From contig SVTS01000028.1 in the NCBI GenBank assembly GCA_015063645.1, positions 1-32,214 of the forward strand: DNA of 32,214 bases, read 5' to 3'. This document shows positions 13,748 to 22,053 of the stretch, piece after piece. The first letter of the stretch is position 1, and every line of letters starts with the position of its first letter. This stretch comes from Oscillospiraceae bacterium (lineage in GTDB: Bacteria; Bacillota; Clostridia; Oscillospirales; CAG-272). The notes beneath the pieces were generated by a model. That model had not been told where the DNA came from. It ran no database searches and saw nothing but the letters and a program-made list of their open reading frames with translations. Both the position numbers and the translations under genes were made by a program.

Positions 13748-13905
13748 AGTATAAAAGTTTCGCCCGCCTTTTCAAAGGCGGTGGGGTCGAGGGGCAAAGC
13801 CCCCGGTGCCGCCCGCAGGCGGCGAAATACCTATCGTCCAGGGGGTACGGGGCGGAGCCCCGCAGGGGGTTCAAGGGGGACGGAGTCCCCCTTGGCTGAC
13901 GAACG
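13748..13905 (+). repeat. Third AGTATAAAAGTTT module and hairpin train before ruvX
   Basis: AGTATAAAAGTTT (13748-13760) is followed by CCGCCTTTTCAAAGGCGG, then GGGGCAAAGCCCC, GCCGCCCGCAGGCGGC, GGGGCGGAGCCCC and AAGGGGGACGGAGTCCCCCTT. The opening motif is identical to the module at 3877; the hairpin that follows has the same layout with a different stem sequence. Confidence 0.65.
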
Positions 13906-13962
13906 CCCCGCATAAACGAAAATTTTCGCGCTGCAAGCGCACACCAAAAGGAGATCCCACCT

Positions 13963-14382
13963 ATGATAAAAGAAAAACTCCTCGGCGTGGATTTCGGTGA
14001 TGCCCGTACCGGGCTTGCCGTCAATGTTCCCGGTACCTCCATGGCGGTGGGCGCAGGCTGCATCAAAAGCGGCAATCTGCGGAAAACCGCGGAGGAGACC
14101 GCCCGCATCGCAAAAGAGCAGGGCGCGGTGAAAATCATCGTGGGCAATCCGCTGAATATGAACGGTACCGCGGGTCCCCGCACGGAGCGCTGTCAGGCGT
14201 TCGCCGCATTGGTGAGCGAGCTGAGCGGCATCCCCACGGAACTGTTCGATGAGCGGCTGACAACGGTATCAGCACATCAGTTTCTCTCCGCCAGCGGTGT
14301 CAGCGGAAAGAAACGCAAGGAAAACGTGGACGAGTTGTCCGCTACGCTGATTTTGCAGAATTATATGGACCGGCAGAAGTGA
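13963..14382 (+). CDS. ruvX: Putative Holliday junction resolvase RuvX/YqgF
   Basis: The 139-residue RNase H-fold protein is of usual length. Family motifs are LLGVDFGDARTGLAV (6-20; first catalytic Asp), IIVGNPLNMNGTAGPR (about 53-68), DERLTTVSAHQFL (about 91-103) and NVDELSATLILQNYM (about 122-136; last acidic cluster). YqgF/RuvX proteins have been implicated in recombination intermediates and in processing the 5' end of pre-16S rRNA. The start follows AAAAGGAG; the gene is preceded by hairpin repeats and followed at once by a strong terminator. Confidence 0.93.
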   Translation: MIKEKLLGVDFGDARTGLAVNVPGTSMAVGAGCIKSGNLRKTAEETARIAKEQGAVKIIVGNPLNMNGTAGPRTERCQAFAALVSELSGIPTELFDERLTTVSAHQFLSASGVSGKKRKENVDELSATLILQNYMDRQK

Positions 14383-14385
14383 GAG

Positions 14386-14414
14386 AAACCCCTGAGAAAT
14401 ATCTCAGGGGTTTT
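14386..14414. terminator. Terminator shared by ruvX and the convergent membrane protein gene
   Basis: A perfect 12-bp stem AAACCCCTGAGA/TCTCAGGGGTTT (14386-14397 with 14402-14413), loop AATA, is followed by T residues on the plus strand. The stop codon of the minus-strand gene (14404-14406) lies within the stem. Confidence 0.85.
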
Positions 14415-15105
14415 GCTGTTTTTTGGCGCGGATACGGTATTTTCTTTCCGTCTGATTCCATATATACCGATATATCAGCAGATGCAGTCCAAGAGATGCG
14501 GCAGAGGTGATCAGATGCGCGGACGCAAACAAAAGCCAGTACAGCACTCCTTCAGTGGAAAGAATCTTGCGCAGCAGCTTTGTCAGCCGCTCTCCCGCGA
14601 TATTGAACGATCCGTCCAGCCGTATGACAAACAAACCAAAATCAAAGGCTGTGAAATAGGAGATAATGGATAGCCCCAGCCGCAGCGTTTCTCCGGGAAG
14701 AGCCAGCAGAAGTGCGCTCTTTGCACAGATATGGTCGGTGTATTTGTCAAAATCCACCGTGCGTTTGTACTGCTCCATGTATTCCCGATCCAGCAGCAGA
14801 GTTGCAATTACCGCAGGCAGAAGAAGTGTCAGAAAAATGATAACGGTATCCCACAGCATCGGATGACGGAAAAAGAAATTGTTTTCATACTGTACAACAC
14901 CGTCCATGTCCAGGATCCAGCCGTCCGCTGCACTCTGAACAACGCGGCACAGCAGATGGGACGCTATCGTGGCAGTGAATTGGTACAGGCAGTCCCGCCA
15001 TTCAATTTCGGTTTCCCTGTACAACTCTATCACGGACAGACGCGTTCCGTTTGCCCACCGCAGAATTCTGCCATACAGCAAACAGAGTTTTTTCCATCCC
15101 GTCAT
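14404..15105 (-). CDS. Membrane protein of unknown family paired with a MerR regulator
   Basis: The 233-residue protein has a soluble N-terminal third followed by about four hydrophobic segments (for example TVIIFLTLLLPAVIATLL, LLLALPGETLRLGLSIISYF and GVLYWLLFASAHLITSAASL) and a basic tail RKYRIRAKKQQ. The start at 15105 is set by AGGAGG (15119-15114) eight bases upstream, and overlaps the MerR-type gene's stop (ATGA), so both are translated from one message. It may be the effector or transport component controlled by that regulator. No family is recognised. Its stop codon is embedded in the shared terminator hairpin. Confidence 0.8.
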   Translation of the reverse strand: MTGWKKLCLLYGRILRWANGTRLSVIELYRETEIEWRDCLYQFTATIASHLLCRVVQSAADGWILDMDGVVQYENNFFFRHPMLWDTVIIFLTLLLPAVIATLLLDREYMEQYKRTVDFDKYTDHICAKSALLLALPGETLRLGLSIISYFTAFDFGLFVIRLDGSFNIAGERLTKLLRKILSTEGVLYWLLFASAHLITSAASLGLHLLIYRYIWNQTERKYRIRAKKQQNP

Positions 15106-16211
15106 GGAGTTTTCCTCCTGAACACAAAATAGCAATTCACTTTTCCGAGATAGGCGTAGTCGCCGCTTTTATGCTCAGTGATCAGATAGTCGTCCCCTCC
15201 CAGCGTGCGGATTTCATACTGCTCGGCGAATTCCGTCTGAGAATTCAGGATATATCCTGCAGTATACCGACATGAGGCACGGACAGTTTCATGTCCGTTC
15301 CGCATGAGTTTGCGGCAGATACCGTCCTCCCGGAATTCCAGCTCACGAAGAAAACAGGCGTGGGCGTCCCAGTCCATGGATGTGGGAGAAAATGCATTTT
15401 TGTCCCGGATGATCCCTGCCGCCTTCCAGATTCCCTCTGCCTGCGGATCGGGGATGAAGGGACGGTGGATATCGTCGCGGTACAGCTGTGTTTCCTGCAG
15501 GATATGTGCACAGTTGTCCACACGGCGATATATGCGGATGCAGTCCTGTGCCGTTGAATACAGGCATTTGTCCGTCAGCCAGTTTATCTTCATATAGGTC
15601 ACGCCGTCCCGGTCAAATATCCGATATGTGTTCGGGACCGTGATATTCATGGCAGGAATCTGACAGTACAGAATTCCTTTTGTCCAGAAATACATCCATA
15701 CCTGTCTTCCGCCGGGCAAAAACCACAGGGATTTTAACGGGATATCCCGGTGAATCAAGGACGATTCGTCCGTGAAGGTCTGTCCCTCCGGCACATCCCC
15801 ACAGTATTCCCATCGGCCTATGGCGGCGGAATCGTCTTCAAATGAGGTGGGAGGCAGCTGTTCGTCTGTGGGAAACATACCCCGGCGAGGATCGGCACAG
15901 GCCTTGTCGATGTGGAGTATCTTTTCCTTTGCGCGGCGGATGTCTTCCTCCAGAGTGATTTTCCGGCGTCGGTACATCTCCAGCCGTTTGTTTTCCCTCG
16001 AGGAAAGGAATAGCCCGATTTCCTCAAGGGAGAAACCAAGTTCCTTCAGACAGATGATCTGCCGATAGACGGCAATTTTCGCCGGATCATAATATCGATA
16101 ACCTGTAGTTTCATCTACGCTGTCTGCCGGAAGCAGACCGATCTGGTCATAAAATCGCAGTGTCCGCACCTGAGTGCGGCAGATTTTTGCCATTTCTCCT
16201 ATTCTGATCAT
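15102..16211 (-). CDS. MerR-family regulator with two tandem C-terminal beta-rich domains
   Basis: The 369-residue protein has an N-terminal MerR winged helix (MIRIGEMAKICRTQVRTLRFYDQIGLLP, then DETTGYRYYDPAKIA; about 1-70), a coiled linker (about 76-107), then two related segments of about 100 residues (131-230 and 259-366). Each segment starts with GxW (IGRWEYCGD; EGIWKAAGI), has a central hydrophobic L.F strand, and ends with Y.I...G..Y......S(D/G) and Y..YRR or Y.VFRR. I recall similar repeated domains in BlaR1/M56-type sensors and other Firmicute regulators; they may bind a ligand. Start 16211 fits the family N-terminus and has AAGGA about 11 bp upstream; ATG at 16223 is possible. It overlaps the downstream membrane gene by 4 bp. 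Confidence 0.88.
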   Translation of the reverse strand: MIRIGEMAKICRTQVRTLRFYDQIGLLPADSVDETTGYRYYDPAKIAVYRQIICLKELGFSLEEIGLFLSSRENKRLEMYRRRKITLEEDIRRAKEKILHIDKACADPRRGMFPTDEQLPPTSFEDDSAAIGRWEYCGDVPEGQTFTDESSLIHRDIPLKSLWFLPGGRQVWMYFWTKGILYCQIPAMNITVPNTYRIFDRDGVTYMKINWLTDKCLYSTAQDCIRIYRRVDNCAHILQETQLYRDDIHRPFIPDPQAEGIWKAAGIIRDKNAFSPTSMDWDAHACFLRELEFREDGICRKLMRNGHETVRASCRYTAGYILNSQTEFAEQYEIRTLGGDDYLITEHKSGDYAYLGKVNCYFVFRRKTP

Positions 16212-16235
16212 TCTGTGTACCATCCTTTCCCCAAT

Positions 16236-16266
16236 ATTATAACATTGCAGTTCACTGGAGAGTCAA
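16236..16266 (-). promoter_or_regulatory. MerR-type promoter with 19-bp spacer and central dyad
   Basis: On the minus strand TTGACT (16266-16261) and TATAAT (16241-16236) are separated by 19 bp, the overlong spacing that MerR proteins correct by DNA distortion. A dyad CAGT-GA-ACTG sits inside the spacer. Autoregulation of the regulator/membrane-protein operon is therefore likely. Confidence 0.75.
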
Positions 16267-16304
16267 TAGCTTTACCAAAGAAAAAGATGAATCTGCACAA
16301 ATCC

Positions 16305-16341
16305 AAAAACCTCCTGCGGCAAACTGCCGCAGGAGGTTTTT
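16305..16341 (-). terminator. Terminator of the GDSL/SGNH esterase gene
   Basis: A perfect 17-bp stem (16305-16321 with 16325-16341) including A/T tracts on both sides, 28 bp after the minus-strand stop. It can work in both directions and also insulates the MerR promoter. Confidence 0.85.
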
Positions 16342-16368
16342 GTAATACCAACGGGATATTGCGTACTG

Positions 16369-17493
16369 TCAGAACTCCAACTCCCGCATCCGGCGCATCA
16401 TGCCGTTTGCCATGAGCCAGAATCCTAGATCCGACTTGTGCTGGGTGTCCACGGTGCAGTCCTCGCCTGCGCTGAAGCCTTCGAAGACGATATCCTCTTC
16501 CCCTTCGGTGAATTCCTCACCGTCCCAGAAGTGGATGTTTTTGTCCCCCGCTTCGCGGAATTCGTTTGTGATGCGGATCAGGCAGTCCTTCTTGGCACGG
16601 CGCTCTTTTGTATATCCGGTTTTCAGATATTCGCGTCCTTCCCGCATGTAGCTCATCAGCACAATCGGGATGTCGGGATATACCTCTCTGAACAGGCGGA
16701 TGAATTCGGGCAGATGCTCGTAGATGTGCTCCACGGACGGGCAGTTGCCCTCCGCGCTGATGATCAGAATGGATACGTTGTCCACCATGCGGACGGCAAG
16801 CGCCGCTTCGCGCTCGCATTTGGCGGCGCCGGATACGCCCAGATTGATCACCTCGCGCTTCAGCCGGCGGGAGAGAATGTTCGGCATGGTCATGCCGGGA
16901 CGGGTGGCGCAGTAGCCGTGCATGATGGAGCCGCCGTAGATGAGAATGCGGGATTTGTTTTCCAGCGGAGGCGGCGGAAGAATCTCTTCGCCCTTCGGTA
17001 TGCCGATCCAGATCCGTTTGATCTCGGCACGGATGGGGAGGTTGATGATGTAATCCAGCTTTCTGGGGGTTCCCCAGTAGACCGGCACCGTCTCGTAGCG
17101 GTCGTTCCCGACGTTGAAGCATGATACGCCGCACATGGCGTATTTGCCTTCGCCTTTCGATACGTATACGTCCAGACCCATGGCTGCCAGCGGGGGAACG
17201 TTATACGTCATGAGGGGGACTTTGGTGAATTCCACCCGCACCTTGATCAGCGATGCGTTGGCGGAAAAACAGAGCTGACCGCCGCTGGGACCTTTGGCGT
17301 TGCCGATGATGCCGGGGGTCAGCGGCTCCGGGGGATTTTCCGGGTAGCGGTAGTATTTTTTGTTCTCATGGAAAAAGGCGAGTCCGCGGACTTCGATGGG
17401 CGCCTCTTCCGCCGGATACCAGTCACATTCCACGTCCTGTCCCTGATCCTTGTGGAAAGACGGCCATATGGAATTCTCGTTGTAATCTGACAT
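16369..17493 (-). CDS. Two-domain SGNH/GDSL hydrolase (PF14606/PF14607-like)
   Basis: The 374-residue protein has no signal peptide. The N-terminal part (about 20-175) is a beta-sandwich-like domain (AEIKRIWIGIPKG at its end) as in two-domain GDSL esterases; the SGNH domain follows. Block I reads ILIYGGSIMHGYCATRPGM (183-201), with Ser189 as the likely nucleophile; the family usually has GTSIT(Q/H)G here. Block II is VINLGVSGAAK (215-225), block III ISAEGNCPS (245-253), and block V DTQHKSDLGFWLMA gives Asp349 and His352. Start 17493 follows GGAGG. Members of this group act as carbohydrate acetyl esterases, and a cytoplasmic deacetylase is a reasonable guess. A TATAAT box lies near 17522-17527 on the minus strand. 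Confidence 0.88.
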   Translation of the reverse strand: MSDYNENSIWPSFHKDQGQDVECDWYPAEEAPIEVRGLAFFHENKKYYRYPENPPEPLTPGIIGNAKGPSGGQLCFSANASLIKVRVEFTKVPLMTYNVPPLAAMGLDVYVSKGEGKYAMCGVSCFNVGNDRYETVPVYWGTPRKLDYIINLPIRAEIKRIWIGIPKGEEILPPPPLENKSRILIYGGSIMHGYCATRPGMTMPNILSRRLKREVINLGVSGAAKCEREAALAVRMVDNVSILIISAEGNCPSVEHIYEHLPEFIRLFREVYPDIPIVLMSYMREGREYLKTGYTKERRAKKDCLIRITNEFREAGDKNIHFWDGEEFTEGEEDIVFEGFSAGEDCTVDTQHKSDLGFWLMANGMMRRMRELEF

Positions 17494-17639
17494 AATGCGT
17501 TCCTCCGTTGCTGTGATGGTATTATTATAACATAATTTGCTTGCGCGGAGTATATATTCCGCACAGAATGTGATGCGATTTATGCATAAATACACCAAAA
17601 TAACGAAGACCCCCCGGTAAAGCGGAAAGCATTTCCATC

Positions 17640-17790
17640 CAATCAAACGCCATGGGTAAGTCGGGACTGCGTCCCTGAAAAACGAATAACAGGAAACAGT
17701 GCTGGGGGGCGGGTGACGAAGTCCGCAAAAACATACAACAGGAAGCTGTCCGGGGGGCGGAGCCTCCCTGAGAAAACGATGATTTCCGCC
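17640..17790 (-). repeat. Two-and-a-half imperfect tandem repeats with variable hairpin tips
   Basis: Read on the minus strand, units of about 46 bp start with GTTTT(C/T), carry a variable short hairpin (GGAGGCTCC, GCGGACTTCGTC, GGGACGCAGTCCC) and contain CGCCCCCC with a TTCCTGTT tail. Within the 556-bp gap between the esterase gene and ppdK this is the only patterned stretch; 17791-17970 is otherwise A-rich with no gene. Confidence 0.55.
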
Positions 17791-17972
17791 AAACGGAATT
17801 TCCGCAGAAGAAGCCGCAAAAAAGTGTACCGCAAACACAAACAAATCTCCCTTTTTGTGAATATCCCCGCCTAAAATGGGAAAACTGTTCAAAACAACCA
17901 GTTTTCAAAAATGAACAAAGGATAAATTTTACTTTTTTCTTGCAAAAAACTATAGCTATTTTCTTCCGCATG

Positions 17973-17981
17973 TGTTATAAT
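17973..17981 (+). promoter_or_regulatory. Extended -10 promoter of ppdK
   Basis: TGT directly precedes TATAAT (17976-17981), an extended -10 element, about 70 bp before the start codon. No good -35 is visible at normal spacing; the TTGCAA at 17940-17945 is 30 bp away. Confidence 0.55.
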
Positions 17982-18049
17982 ATTAAAAGCGGTCAGAGAC
18001 TGACCGTAAATGTTGTAAGAAGTTGTGAAAAATTATTTTGGAGGACGTT

Positions 18050-20674
18050 ATGGCAAAGAAGTATGTCTATCTCTTCTCTGAAGGCAACGCTAACATGCGT
18101 GAGCTCCTCGGAGGCAAAGGCGCAAACCTCGCAGAAATGACCAACATCGATCTCCCGGTTCCTCAGGGCTTCACCATCACCACCGAGGCCTGCACCCAGT
18201 ACTATGAGGATGGCCGTCAGATCAATGATGAGATCATGGCACAGATCGTTGAATATATCGGCAAGATGGAGGAGATCACCGGCAAGAAGTTCGGCGATAA
18301 GGAAAACCCGCTCCTCGTTTCCGTCCGTTCCGGCGCACGCGCATCCATGCCCGGTATGATGGATACCATCCTCAACCTCGGTCTGAACGAAGAGGTTGTG
18401 GAAGTTATGGCAAAGAAGTCCGGCAACGCCCGCTGGGCATATGACTGCTACCGCAGATTCATCCAGATGTACTCCGACGTCGTTATGGAAGTCGGCAAGA
18501 AGTACTTCGAAGAGCTCATCGATAAGATGAAGGAAGAAAAGTGCGTCAAGCAGGACGTTGAGCTGACTGCTGAGGATCTCAAGGAGCTGGCTTGCCAGTT
18601 CAAGGCTGAGTACAAGGCAAAGATCGGCGAGGACTTCCCCTCCGATCCCAAGGAGCAGCTGATCGGCGCCGTCAAGGCAGTGTTCCGTTCCTGGGACAAC
18701 CCCCGTGCGAACGTATACCGCCGCGACAACGATATCCCCTACAGCTGGGGTACTGCCGTTAACGTACAGGCAATGGCATTCGGCAACATGGGCGATGACT
18801 GCGGCACCGGCGTTGCGTTCACCCGCGATCCCGCTACCGGCGAGAAGAAGCTTATGGGCGAGTTCCTGACCAACGCACAGGGCGAGGACGTCGTTGCAGG
18901 CGTTCGTACTCCCATGCCGATCGCTCAGATGGCTGAGAAGTTCCCGGCTGCTTACAAGCAGTTCGTTGAGGTTTGCTCCATTCTGGAGAACCACTACCAC
19001 GACATGCAGGATATGGAGTTCACCGTTGAGAACGAGAAGCTCTATATGCTCCAGACCCGTAACGGCAAGCGCACCGCGCAGGCTGCTCTGAAGATCGCAT
19101 GCGACCTCGTTGACGAGGGCATGAAGACTGAGCAGGAAGCCGTTCTCATGATCGACCCCCGCAACCTGGACACTCTGCTCCATCCCCAGTTCGACGCCAA
19201 GGCTCTGAAGGCTGCCAACGTGGCCGGCAAGGGTCTGGGTGCTTCCCCCGGCGCTGCATGCGGTAAGTGCGTATTCTCTGCTGAGGACGCAAAGGCATGG
19301 GCTGCAAAGGGCGAGAAGGTTGTTCTCGTTCGTCTCGAGACCTCTCCCGAGGATATCGAGGGTATGAAGGCCGCTCAGGGTATCCTGACCGTCCGCGGCG
19401 GTATGACCTCTCACGCTGCCGTTGTTGCCCGCGGTATGGGTAAGTGCTGCGTTTCCGGATGCGGCGAGATCAAGATGGATGAAGAGAACAAGAAGTTCAC
19501 TCTCGCAGGCAAGACCTATGTTGAGGGCGACTTCATCTCCATCGACGGTTCCACCGGTAATATCTACGACGGTATCATCCCCACTGTGGACGCTACCATC
19601 GCAGGCGAGTTCGGCCGCATCATGGGCTGGGCTGATAAGTACCGCACTCTGAAGGTTCGTACCAATGCCGACACTCCCACCGACGCCAAGAAGGCCCGCG
19701 AGCTGGGTGCTGAAGGTATCGGTCTGTGCCGTACCGAGCACATGTTCTTCGGCGAAGGCAGAATCGACGCATTCCGCGAGATGATCTGCTCCGAGACCGC
19801 TGAGGAGCGCGAAGTTGCTCTGGCTAAGATCCTGCCCATGCAGCAGGCTGACTTCGAGGCTCTCTATGAGGCTCTCGAGGGTACTCCTGTGTGCATCCGC
19901 TTCCTGGATCCGCCGCTGCACGAGTTCGTTCCCACCGAAGAGGCTGACATCAAGGCTCTGGCTGACGCACAGGGCAAGTCTGTGGAGACCATCAAGAACA
20001 TCATCGCTTCTCTCCACGAGTTCAACCCGATGATGGGTCACCGCGGATGCCGTCTGGCTGTAACCTATCCCGAAATCGCCAAGATGCAGACCAGCGCCGT
20101 TATCCGTGCTGCTATCAACGTTAAGAAGAACCACGCTGACTGGAACGTCAAGCCCGAGATCATGATCCCGCTGGTTGGCGACGTTAAGGAGCTGAAGTTC
20201 GTTAAGAAGGTTGTTGTTGAGACCGCTGACGCCGAAATCGCCGCTGCAGGTGTTGAACTTGCATACGAAGTCGGTACCATGATCGAGATTCCTCGTGCAT
20301 GCCTGACCGCTGACGAGATCGCTGCAAATGCAGACTTCTTCTGCTTCGGTACCAACGACCTGACTCAGATGACCTACGGCTTCTCCCGTGATGACGCCGG
20401 TAAGTTCCTGAACGCTTACTACGACACCAAGATCTTCGAGAACGATCCCTTCGCTAAGCTCGACCAGACCGGTGTTGGCAAGCTGATGAACATGGCTATC
20501 ACTCTCGGTCGTCCTGTAAACGCAAACCTGCACGTCGGTATCTGCGGCGAGCATGGCGGCGATCCGACCTCTGTGGAATTCTGCCACAAGCTGGGTCTGG
20601 ATTATGTATCCTGCTCTCCCTTCCGTGTGCCGATCGCCCGTCTTGCTGCAGCACAGGCTGCTATCAAGGGCTGA
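18050..20674 (+). CDS. ppdK: Pyruvate,phosphate dikinase
   Basis: The 874-residue enzyme interconverts pyruvate + ATP + Pi and PEP + AMP + PPi, and serves glycolysis or gluconeogenesis in PPi-using anaerobes. Domains in order are the ATP-grasp nucleotide domain (SEGNANMRELLGGKGANLAEM, 10-30), the swivelling phosphohistidine domain (TVRGGMTSHAAVVARGMGKC) with His455, and the PEP/pyruvate TIM barrel (GLCRTEHMFF, then GICGEHGGDP with Cys832). Length and His numbering equal the Clostridium symbiosum enzyme as I recall it. The start has GGAGG six bases upstream; an in-frame ATG at 18038 lies above that site. Codon use (GCT, GTT, CTC, AAG) differs from most neighbours and suggests high expression. 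It is a single-gene unit ending at a terminator. Confidence 0.98.
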   Translation: MAKKYVYLFSEGNANMRELLGGKGANLAEMTNIDLPVPQGFTITTEACTQYYEDGRQINDEIMAQIVEYIGKMEEITGKKFGDKENPLLVSVRSGARASMPGMMDTILNLGLNEEVVEVMAKKSGNARWAYDCYRRFIQMYSDVVMEVGKKYFEELIDKMKEEKCVKQDVELTAEDLKELACQFKAEYKAKIGEDFPSDPKEQLIGAVKAVFRSWDNPRANVYRRDNDIPYSWGTAVNVQAMAFGNMGDDCGTGVAFTRDPATGEKKLMGEFLTNAQGEDVVAGVRTPMPIAQMAEKFPAAYKQFVEVCSILENHYHDMQDMEFTVENEKLYMLQTRNGKRTAQAALKIACDLVDEGMKTEQEAVLMIDPRNLDTLLHPQFDAKALKAANVAGKGLGASPGAACGKCVFSAEDAKAWAAKGEKVVLVRLETSPEDIEGMKAAQGILTVRGGMTSHAAVVARGMGKCCVSGCGEIKMDEENKKFTLAGKTYVEGDFISIDGSTGNIYDGIIPTVDATIAGEFGRIMGWADKYRTLKVRTNADTPTDAKKARELGAEGIGLCRTEHMFFGEGRIDAFREMICSETAEEREVALAKILPMQQADFEALYEALEGTPVCIRFLDPPLHEFVPTEEADIKALADAQGKSVETIKNIIASLHEFNPMMGHRGCRLAVTYPEIAKMQTSAVIRAAINVKKNHADWNVKPEIMIPLVGDVKELKFVKKVVVETADAEIAAAGVELAYEVGTMIEIPRACLTADEIAANADFFCFGTNDLTQMTYGFSRDDAGKFLNAYYDTKIFENDPFAKLDQTGVGKLMNMAITLGRPVNANLHVGICGEHGGDPTSVEFCHKLGLDYVSCSPFRVPIARLAAAQAAIKG

Positions 20675-20709
20675 GCCAATAGGATAAACCTCGCTTAATA
20701 AACAAAATC

Positions 20710-20739
20710 ATCCCCATCGGATTTCCGGTGGGGATTTTT
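20710..20739 (+). terminator. ppdK terminator
   Basis: An 11-bp stem with one G-T pair (20710-20720 with 20725-20735), loop ATTT, followed by TTTTTG. Confidence 0.85.
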
Positions 20740-20750
20740 GTGTCCTCACA

Positions 20751-20773
20751 TCCAACGGTCCGTTGGATTTTTT
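20751..20773 (+). terminator. Second hairpin with T-run after ppdK
   Basis: TCCAACGG-T-CCGTTGGA (20751-20767) is a near-perfect palindrome followed directly by six T. It could be a backup terminator or an operator for the regulator gene that follows, since it ends only 20 bp before that promoter's -35 box. Confidence 0.5.
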
Positions 20774-20787
20774 CAAAAATGCGGTTG

Positions 20788-20816
20788 TTGATTTGCCGGC
20801 GGAGGTGTGTTATACT
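20788..20816 (+). promoter_or_regulatory. Sigma-A promoter of the XRE/TPR-like regulator
   Basis: TTGATT (20788-20793) and TATACT (20811-20816) are separated by 17 bp, about 49 bp before the start codon. Confidence 0.65.
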
Positions 20817-20865
20817 GTTATCACGCAGGGTGCCGATGCGAAATCTTCCGAAAGGAGTAAGAATT

Positions 20866-21873
20866 ATGGAAATGAACATAGGCAACAAAATCCGTGAATT
20901 GAGGAAGAAAAAAGGAATCACGCAGGAACAGCTTGCATCTGCACTGGGCATCACGTCGCAGGCAGTCAGCAAGTGGGAGATGAGCACCGGATATCCGGAT
21001 GTCGCCATGCTTCCGGTGATTGCGGGGTATTTCGGCGTGAGCATGGATGTGCTGTTCAATTACGATGCGGACAAACTGGAAGAAAAAATTATGGAAGTGC
21101 TGTACAATTCCAGAGGCGGACGCCCGTTTGAGGAAGCAGAAAAAATTCTTCTGGAAGGCATTGCCGTTTATCCCAACGGATATATTCTGAAACGGGAACT
21201 TCTTGAGTGGTATGCCGGACAGATCCGGGCACATGACAGAACCGATCTTGTGGAAAAAGCGCTGGAGATCGGAAAGCAGATCTGCGAAGAATGTGAAGAC
21301 TCTTTCATTTATCTCGGCGTTATGGGTGATATGGCGGATATCTATATCACAACCGGGCGGTATGAAGAAGGAAAAAAGCTGATCGAATCCATGCCATACC
21401 GGTATCATCTGGATATTTACGACAGGATGCGCTGTACATCAATGTTTTTAAGCGAAGCGGATAGACTGCATGAAACAAGAGAATGGAAAAGGTGGGCGCA
21501 TCAGGAGCTGCACATGGTATGTGAAGCGGAAGGATACAGTTTTTTTGCGGTTGGTGACTATGAAAATGCTCTCTGGTCATTCGAAGAGGCGGCAGACCTG
21601 ATCGAACGATTCTGGCAGAGACCGATTCCACAGGAGTATGCATTGCTGCAGGGACCGTATGTTTCGGAAGGTCTTGCACGCCTTGCGGCTGCCGGATGTC
21701 TTTACAAACTTGGACGTCCTGAAGAATGTGATACGATGATGGAACGTGCATATCATCTCATCCGCGACTGTTACAGCGATGAATTGTGGGAGAAATGCAA
21801 AGAACAGCGCATGAAAGAATACAGAGCCGTGTACCATAAAGTAGGGCTTGACGAATACAAACCTTGCATCTGA
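20866..21873 (+). CDS. XRE-family regulator with long helical C-terminal domain
   Basis: The protein has 335 residues. The N-terminal Cro/C1-type helix-turn-helix (about 5-62) reads IGNKIRELRKKKGITQEQLA, then ALGITSQAVSKWEMSTGYPDVAMLPVIAGYFGVSMDVLFNYD, the typical clostridial form. The remaining 270 residues are alpha-helical with TPR-like spacing (for example FEEAEKILLEGIAVYPNGYILKRELLEW, YFAVGDYENALWSFEEAADL-type helices), as in regulators that bind peptides or partner proteins. The start follows AAAGGAG at 20851-20857. The gene stands alone between ppdK and a terminator; no target is visible. Confidence 0.88.
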   Translation: MEMNIGNKIRELRKKKGITQEQLASALGITSQAVSKWEMSTGYPDVAMLPVIAGYFGVSMDVLFNYDADKLEEKIMEVLYNSRGGRPFEEAEKILLEGIAVYPNGYILKRELLEWYAGQIRAHDRTDLVEKALEIGKQICEECEDSFIYLGVMGDMADIYITTGRYEEGKKLIESMPYRYHLDIYDRMRCTSMFLSEADRLHETREWKRWAHQELHMVCEAEGYSFFAVGDYENALWSFEEAADLIERFWQRPIPQEYALLQGPYVSEGLARLAAAGCLYKLGRPEECDTMMERAYHLIRDCYSDELWEKCKEQRMKEYRAVYHKVGLDEYKPCI

Positions 21874-21937
21874 TTACGTTTTTTATGATATTCGCCGCAC
21901 AGTCAGAAATCAGGAGTGAAGCAAAAAATCGCTGAAA

Positions 21938-21986
21938 AGAGCGTGCTGCAATGGGGGTTATACCCGTTGCGGCACGCTCTTTTTTT
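21938..21986. terminator. Bidirectional terminator between XRE and AraC genes
   Basis: An 18-bp stem with two G-T pairs (21938-21955 with 21963-21980) is followed by six T on the plus strand and by TTTTC on the minus strand. It separates convergent genes. Confidence 0.85.
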
Positions 21987-22053
21987 GTTTATTCGGGTGA
22001 GAATCGGAGAGATACTGCTTTTTCTCCCGCTCTGAAGCTGTCGGAATTCCGAC

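Noticed and set aside
17640-17790. Possible CRISPR array
   Set aside because: Only two to three imperfect units with no conserved repeat of normal length and no unique spacers; no cas genes nearby.
17993-20587. 864-codon open frame opposite ppdK
   Set aside because: ppdK is certain and in full; the antisense product has no recognisable domain and arises from biased codon choice.
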